Shown here: positions 57,534-64,000 of the stretch, one piece after another | Numbering within the stretch: position 1 is the stretch's first letter | Layout of the letters: the number at the start of each line of letters is the position of its first letter | From: Streblospio benedicti | Lineage: Eukaryota; Annelida; Polychaeta; Spionida; Spionidae | Direction of reading: 5' to 3' | Length of the DNA stretch: 64,000 nucleotides | Assembly (NCBI GenBank): GCA_019095985.1 | Contig: CM032661.1 | Coordinates: 24,849,665 to 24,913,664 of the forward strand | Notes under the pieces: model-generated | Databases searched by the model: none | What the model was told of the DNA's origin: nothing | What the model saw: only the letters and a program-made list of their open reading frames with translations | Program-made: the position numbers and the translations under genes

Positions 57534-58422
57534 AGGTTTTATCATGATTTTCTATATTTTTAAGTGTTGCTGTAAATGTGTGCCATTACATACGTAAATT
57601 ACATAAAGTCACCGATTATCAGTCTGGACCTCTGCTGCACGCTCCCTACCAATAGTCACATCACCAACGCTCAATAACCCAAATGTAATTAGAGCTAGGT
57701 TTTGTCATCTCAACCACAACAGACTGTGATGCGGTTGATATTTGTGCCGTCAGATTTAATCATAAGAAACCCTATCGTTATAGTACTATAGTTGTAGTTG
57801 TGGTACTAAAGGCACGCTTCTATTAAAAATACAGCAAAACATTGCTGGGAACGTAGACGGGTTGTGAAATTTTGGAAGAACTCTGTAAATATTTGGATGG
57901 CCTTGGACTCGAACCCATGACCTCCTGATACACTGTAGACGGGCCATATATGTGTAGTCGGACGTGCTTAACCTTTACACTCACCACCTCCAACATCAGA
58001 AAGTGACAGTAGATCATGATGTCTAAATGAAGGACAAAATTACGTGTGCAGGGGTTGTCGAATCATGTGTTAATTGAAATCTCAAATAAATAACGTTGAC
58101 AACCTGTTTCCACCATCGAATTCGACTCTTCAAATGAGCACATACTAAAGTTGTGATTGCTAATAAAACATGTTTACACTGATTTCAAATAAAATTTCAT
58201 ATTAAGGATTTTGCTTTGAAGTAGGAACAGGTTACAACTCGGTCTAAAATGTCACAACGTATATACACATTATCTGTGCAAATCATAGTTTAAGGTTAAC
58301 GATAATGATTGTTCTATGAATTGAATCACCATTCAAACAGCATTTAAATACAAGCAAAATGGATGGTAATTTACTGCAACCTGGTTTCCATGAAGTTTTC
58401 AAAGTAAAATATTGGTGTTAAG

Positions 58423-58629
58423 TATTTCAATGGTGTGGAGACATTTATCTACGACAACGAGAATAAAAACAAAACAGAACAATCTGTATTACACTGTAAA
58501 ATGTCACTGCAACCTGGACTCAAACAATGTCAAATCGAAAAGAGGCCAGCCTGTGTGTTCGACAATACATCAACAATTATCAATTACGGTCAGGGTTGGA
58601 ATGATCCTTGTCCAGTCCAGCTCTGGTAA
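58423..58629 (+). CDS. Candidate terminal exon, Cys-containing, unrecognised
   Basis: After an AG at 58421-58422 a frame of 68 codons runs to TAA: LHCKMSLQPGLKQCQIEKRP, then ACVFDNTST and GWNDPCPVQLW. Four cysteines and a balanced composition look coding, and the end resembles the C-terminus of a secreted protein, but the polypyrimidine tract is poor and no partner exon was found. It could be a relic or chance. Confidence 0.3.
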   Translation, partial: YFNGVETFIYDNENKNKTEQSVLHCKMSLQPGLKQCQIEKRPACVFDNTSTIINYGQGWNDPCPVQLW

Positions 58630-59469
58630 CACACGACTGTGTAACTTCCTATGCACAATGTGATGTCTACAGCATCAATCTTGTGCGAGGAAAGCACTAC
58701 ATAATAATGAATGCATAAAAACGAGTTTATACAATATTTGTTGCAATAAATGTGGTGGTTTACATTTGTACAATTAAACAAAGTTTAAATGCTAAAAGTT
58801 AAGCTGTAAGTATAAGAATTTATAATCTATAATTGATATCAGTTTAAAACCATAAAACAAAATCACACAACTATAAATCTGGTAGAGAGATAGATCAACG
58901 GTATGTAAGAAAGAAGAGCATTCAATGTAAGGAAAAATAACAGTGCAAAGAAGTGATGGGTCCACTCAATCGATGAAGAAAGAAAGGAATACATCAAGCA
59001 AAAATAAGAACAGACTCCATTTGTAACAATAACATGAACAGTGCATCACGGAGAGCTATGGGCTCATTGAGATTGGTTGAGTGTCCTCAGTGATGCGTCA
59101 GTGTGATATTGTTATACATCAGGTCCTTTGACGCCGATCTAGATAGGACAATCACTGAGACTCATTGCAGTACAAAAACTGATTGTGTCTCCTTTCAGCT
59201 AAAAACGTGGCCTCTTTTCGGAATTTAATAATGTCAATGTTAGACCATAGTAGAACGATGCCATTCTGCATGATTACTCTAATTTAGTGTAATATTACAG
59301 TGCAAACCCTAAAATTCCAAATTAGAAAATCAGGTTCGAATAAAGCAAAATTCAGAGGAGAAAAACAATTGAAAGACTTTCAATATTGTTGTTAACTGGT
59401 ATATATATATAAATATAGCAAATGTTTTCTTCTTTTTGCTTATTTGTCCCTATCCAACCTAAAACATAT

Positions 59470-59498
59470 TTTATTTATTTATTTATTTATGTATGTAT

Positions 59499-59541
<43 letters not shown>

Positions 59542-59580
59542 TCTATTTATTTATTTGTTTATTTATTTATTAATTTATTT
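59470..59580. repeat. TTTA tetranucleotide microsatellite
   Basis: About 27 TTTA units with a few variants; the Tyr/Leu/Ile/Phe open frames over it are artefacts. Confidence 0.95.
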
Positions 59581-60404
59581 ACATTTCGGAAAATCTTTTG
59601 GGAAAAAAGAAAAAAAAGAAAGAAACATATATGTTTTTGGTTAGATATGGACAAATAAGCAAATGAAGAAAAAAGGATATAAAATGAATTGAAAGACTAA
59701 TTAGCCCCCCCCCCCCCCCACACACACACACACATTTTCATTTCCGTTCAAGTAATCCCACAACATGCTTTGTAATGAAAATTACAACTGTCATAAACGA
59801 TGTTATCAGACATGCGGCTCGATGAAAACGTCAACATTTGTGACACAGTTATCAACATGATGCCTGGATTAGCTGTTTTAAAACAATTCTATTAGAGACA
59901 ACACTAGCAATGAAGTGCCGACTAGAAGACGCACATTCTGTCCTACGCGTCTGTAATCTCGATACGTGTCAATCATCAGTGGTGAAACCTGGAACACCGT
60001 GCCAGCAACACGAGTATTCTTGAAATATGATTGGCATAATCACAGTGGAGGCTTCATGGGCTTGTCAGTTTTTGTTCTAATAAAGAGTAGCATAAATGGG
60101 TTTTGGCGTCAGTTTTGCGACCTCGAATTGCATGGAGCAATGTTCGACACAAATGTTCAGTCCACTTTTGTTTTCTTTTCTGGTTGGAAAATATAATAGC
60201 GTCATACCGATTTTGGTAGCCACTTTTAGTACTCCAGTATTGGGTGTGGTGTCAGATGTGTATAAAAACATTCGTGCCCCATTGACTCTTGTACTGGAGT
60301 CGTATCCGTACCACTGCAAAGATATACGTGTGCGTGCCTCAGAGGTGCGTGCACTACTTTAAGGTTAAAAATAGATAACATGTAAATAAATGTAAATGTG
60401 TTTA

Positions 60405-60725
60405 TTTATAGTCGCAACTCACTGTTATCGTGCTCTAGCGACTTTACATATTTACACCAGGTCATTGGCATCCTTGTCACACTATATCCTTCTCAACTCC
60501 CTGGGGAGCATATAGCACATCCCAACCGTAGCGCAGACGTGCTAATCACTAACATTAGCGTTCACTCGCCTGACCTGTACCTATTTAACATGTAGGTACC
60601 ACGGAGCAGTGTGCAACCTGTTAGAGGTAAGTTTGCTCAACACCCACCATCAGACCCGACCGGGAATCGAACCCACGACCTTCTGGTCACAAGTCCAACT
60701 CCCTATCCACTCGGCCACGGAAGCA
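60405..60725 (-). mobile_element. tRNA-derived SINE (minus strand)
   Basis: Read on the minus strand the head is tRNA-like: TGGCCGAGTGG (A box) and GGTTCGATTCC (B box) with correct spacing, then a unique body (GGTGTTGAGCAAACTTACC) and a tail region with TTTATAGTCG in antisense. Not a tRNA gene: it has no proper acceptor stem and continues into repeat body. Fragments at 11025-11190 and 61800-61870. Confidence 0.8.
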
Positions 60726-61799
60726 CACATCCCGCAGAATCAAATCGTCAACATGACAAAATTGCTTCAAATAATTTGTTATACCATGCAGATGTTTCAA
60801 AGTCTACATTGTATTAACTCTGCATTACACTTAGCCTAGGGTTTCCCTTTCTGCCACGTGCACAACTCCCCCTTCAGACAGTGTATCACGTGGATGACTG
60901 GTGGCGACAAGCCCCTATTACAGATAAATTAGTACGGTCTTGTGCACATGACATGGACAGATGCGGTAATAAGCTTGCTTGCCCTGTAGACATGACACTA
61001 ATAAGTTCTGCATAAACACAAACGAACGTGTGGGAACTTCCTGAGAGCTGAATGAATGGAAGTGTGAACGAAACGAACTGTTCAGATTCAGTACAATAGA
61101 CTGCAGCATTTGAAGAGATAGTCTGGTGAGTGTTGAGCGTTCTCATCTAATCATCTCCTTGTAAATGCACATTTAAATACCATGGCTAACAAATAGGACA
61201 CCATACACAAAGATTACTGTAATAATTTCGAAGCTGGAAGGTTAAGATTTATGATGTATCTATTTTATATCTATATTGTAAACGCTTATACTGTCGAATG
61301 AGTGCAGGTTAATTCGTTGATAAATATTGAAAAAACAACAACAGCTAAAGTTCTTCTAATCAGTATCTATAATAAAGAGAAGCAAAAAAGACAGTTGAAA
61401 AAATGAATCTCACAAATATCACATTGAATATGCAGACATTTATGAGGAATTAGGCCTTGAGAAAATGAAGCTCCTCAATTATGGTTTGAATCAATAGAAC
61501 CAGTACATTCCTTTAACATAAATTCTCCATAATCGCATTTGGCAATGAGCACATGGCAATTCAGCCATGTTTCAGAATTATCTACGTGTACTGTACGTTG
61601 AAGATCACGGATTACAAAAGAAGAGAAATATGTTTGAGAAAGATAGACCGCAAGGCCCTTATTTGTCACGAATAATACATGTAGGTATTTGAACTGAGTC
61701 TCTATGAGAGACGTGTAGTATATATTTCTGGTTCGAGGATAGCACTATAGCTGGCAACTCATTTTAAATAGGTGGAATATATGGAAAACGTAAATGTGG

Positions 61800-61870
61800 T
61801 GGTTTATAGTCGTGATTCAAGTCTTGCTCGCACGACAACTTACACCAGGTCATTGGCACACTTATTGATC
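61800..61870 (-). mobile_element. SINE tail fragment
   Basis: GGTTTATAGTCG and ACACCAGGTCATTGGCA match the 3' part of the SINE at 60405-60725; tRNA head absent. Confidence 0.55.
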
Positions 61871-62989
61871 GATTGATCATCCCTCATATACTTGCAGTAT
61901 GAATCAAAGTGCAAGTAAAACTGAATGAAGATCCTAAATCGGCTCTAGCTGTGAATCGAATCGAAGAAAACCAGGGAGAGAATAGGCCAAGCAAACAACA
62001 AAACAAACAAAAAGCAAAAATTGCCATTTTATGATTTACATTCGCCAAATAATTGAAATAAATGAGTTAGCGCGTAATGATGAAACAGAAGATTACTCCA
62101 TAGATAAAGTGGGGCCATAAAACAGCTCATACGTCAGCTCACAGAGGGCATTTTCATGGTTTATAGTGTGCAAATTAAACATAAATGCATTTTAGATCAT
62201 TTTAGGAGGTAATCTCAAAACACAGCAAATGTGTGTGCGGATTTGATGTGATAACAAGGAGTCATATTTTAGCTTCATAACCATTATCTGATTAAGTGCG
62301 ATTATTGGAAGGATTCTTTTGGATTTCACCTTTCTAATAAAAACATAACTACCTCCGGTTTCATACAAGTCAATACGAGAATACTGAAGCGAAAAATATA
62401 TTGATATGTTTCAATTACTTTTTACAATTTTAATTTTCATGTCAGACAACTTAGATAATAAGAAAACTGAAATACGTGCATTACAAATGGCAGACAATGT
62501 ATTTGGGTATATTTTTATGCATAACGCATGTTTATGCTATATATTTAAATCCGTAAATGGGCTTAGTATATTAGTTACAGTGTGAAGTAATGTACTTGTC
62601 AGCAATGCGTGAGTAATTGTGTCTAGACCATAACGTAGCTGTTACCGTGCACTATTGACACCTTTGTCACAGCATGGGACAAATTGAAATGGTGTTTCTA
62701 ATCTGTAAATCAAAGAAGACAGATCGCGTTTCCAATATCTGCCGGGTCTGCGAAGTGATCCGTCAATCTTAGAATGATCCAGCGGTCTGCGTTTTAGCAT
62801 CTGGGGACTTATTGGCTTTATCTGCTAATTAGTTGACTTTTCTGTGCTCACTTTTTAGTTAACTTCAAGATTAACCGAGCCAGCAAAATGTACAGTGTGG
62901 AGAAGCTATATGGAAAATGGACATGATACATTATTTTTCGAATACTGGCAGTCTGAGTAGTTTGTTATTGTACTTATATCAATTAACAG

Positions 62990-63118
62990 GTGGTCGATAC
63001 CAATACTGCTATAGAGTTACGAGTGAGAATAGTTTGTATTTCAATGTTCATCCATCTATTGAAATCTGTGGCATAATTTGCAGTGCTCTTCAACCACAAG
63101 ACCTATTCTGCCCGACAG
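62990..63118 (+). CDS. Candidate phase 1-1 exon, Cys-containing module
   Basis: A 129-base open block with an AACAG acceptor and GACAG/GTACAC donor, phase 1 at both ends: GGRYQYCYRVTSENSLYFN, then IEICGIICSALQPQDLFCPT. Four to five cysteines and a symmetric phase suit an extracellular module such as those in the neighbouring CCP gene. No adjoining exon found up to 64000; may belong to a gene that continues beyond the window. Confidence 0.3.
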
Positions 63119-64000
63119 GTACACTATGACAACACAACTAGCCCTAAGACCGGCACCAGCATCTATAACTACGTGTATGTATTTAAAAAAAGCTTTAGCT
63201 GTGAGTGGTGCAACTTGTCACTGTTGAGAAAGTTCTGCTGAATAGCATACTAAATTAAGCTCGTCATTCATCTACATTTCAAAATCATAGATGATGGATC
63301 GGCCATTGCTCTAACTGAAATAGATGGCTCTGAAAATTAACTTTACATCCCTATAGATCATGCCAATTTGGTGGTCTTGAAGATTTTGAAGTGTAACTTT
63401 TAAGTGGCCTTTGGCGTATTCGGTGTCTTATCAGAGAAAAGAATGAAGGGCGACGCACTTTATGCACTAAGTCTAGCACGTGCGCCCCAATTTTGATATA
63501 TTTCCTGTAGTCATGTCACCCTCCAATAAACCGTAGAAGATGGTAGGGTGTATTCGTGTACAAATGCAAATTAATAGCCTAAGAGTTCTTTGGCATTTAA
63601 AATTCTGATCACAAGAAAATCCTCTTAGGTGTGTTGCTGTTCTGTAATTTTCTGAATGCTGAAAAATAGCACCCAGAGAGAATTTTTGAACTCATCTGCT
63701 CATGATTGTCTGTAAATACACTTGGCATGTTTAGCATCTTGATTGCAATATCTTAGATACTATGAGGATTTGTAAATACATGTCACCAATAGCTCGATGT
63801 GAAAACAGCTGTCATAAAAGCTTTTATCTGCCCCCAGCCCTCCCTCGCTATCTCATATAACCAGGAAAACTTGATTGAGGTTCTAGGTATTCAACCCTCT
63901 ATTCAACCCATAGGAGTCATTGCACCCCATATTTAATTAAAGTATTTTGGATGGCGGAAAATAGGAGCACAGTCCAATGGTGGGTTATTAGACACCTAAT
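63119..64000. other. End of window, nothing recognised
   Basis: AT-rich sequence without a domain-bearing frame, clear repeat or hairpin. Confidence 0.5.

Larger units (their letters stand above)
56689..62989. other. Spacer, no confident gene
   Basis: Contains the 3' UTR of the CCP gene, a doubtful terminal exon (58423-58629), a TTTA microsatellite, a C-run plus CA repeat (59705-59734) and SINE sequence. Other short frames show nothing. Confidence 0.55.

Noticed and set aside
60096-60362. 88-aa frame near the SINE
   Set aside because: Open on both strands, no domain, no conserved pattern seen.
60655-60725. tRNA gene on the minus strand
   Set aside because: A and B boxes are present but it is the head of a dispersed SINE with a shared body; no proper acceptor stem.

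Overview
Animal nuclear DNA: intron-split genes with GT..AG junctions in long AT-rich, repeat-packed spacers. Metazoan families (HNK-1-type carbohydrate sulfotransferase, secreted cholinesterase-like carboxylesterase, Atg8/LC3-like protein, RING/B-box/MATH protein, CCP-bearing membrane protein), long GT microsatellites, Penelope-like elements, CR1/jockey-type LINEs, a tRNA-headed SINE and many short DNA transposons suggest a highly heterozygous marine invertebrate. The frequent word TAGGCCTA and the gene families make me lean to an invertebrate deuterostome (echinoderm, hemichordate or amphioxus). That is an impression, not a proof.

Layout. 1-2.3 kb: sulfotransferase (+), five exons. 2.3-9.2 kb: spacer with foldbacks, a 461-bp palindromic MITE and a hAT-like MITE. 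9.26-15.27 kb: complete 12-exon carboxylesterase (+), 566 aa, full catalytic triad, with a Harbinger-like MITE in intron 1 and a SINE touching the exon 4 acceptor. 15.3-28.1 kb: gene-poor, MITE-rich. 28.22-28.59 kb: divergent single-exon Atg8/LC3-like gene (+). 28.8-39.2 kb: transposon-rich block: a LINE split by a Harbinger-like element, a 63-bp minisatellite, Penelope-like copies, a 100-N gap, and a CR1-like LINE. 39.65-41.5 kb: two-exon RING/B-box/coiled-coil/MATH gene (+). 41.5-50.5 kb: spacer with foldbacks and MITEs. 50.55-56.69 kb: type I membrane protein with a Cys-rich module and a CCP-like domain (+), 5' end not found. 56.7-64 kb: spacer with SINE copies and two doubtful candidate exons.

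The genes do not form an operon or an evident pathway; each is an independent unit, all on the + strand. The most useful observations are: (i) an Atg8/LC3-like protein whose C-terminal glycine is shifted; (ii) the sequences on either side of the N gap are two versions of one locus, one with and one without a Penelope-like insertion, so the 'duplication' is probably two unmerged haplotypes; (iii) hammerhead-ribozyme-like cores in the inverted ends of the Penelope-like elements; (iv) a splice acceptor that seems to lie in a SINE; (v) an unrecognised CCP membrane receptor with a patterned cytoplasmic tail.
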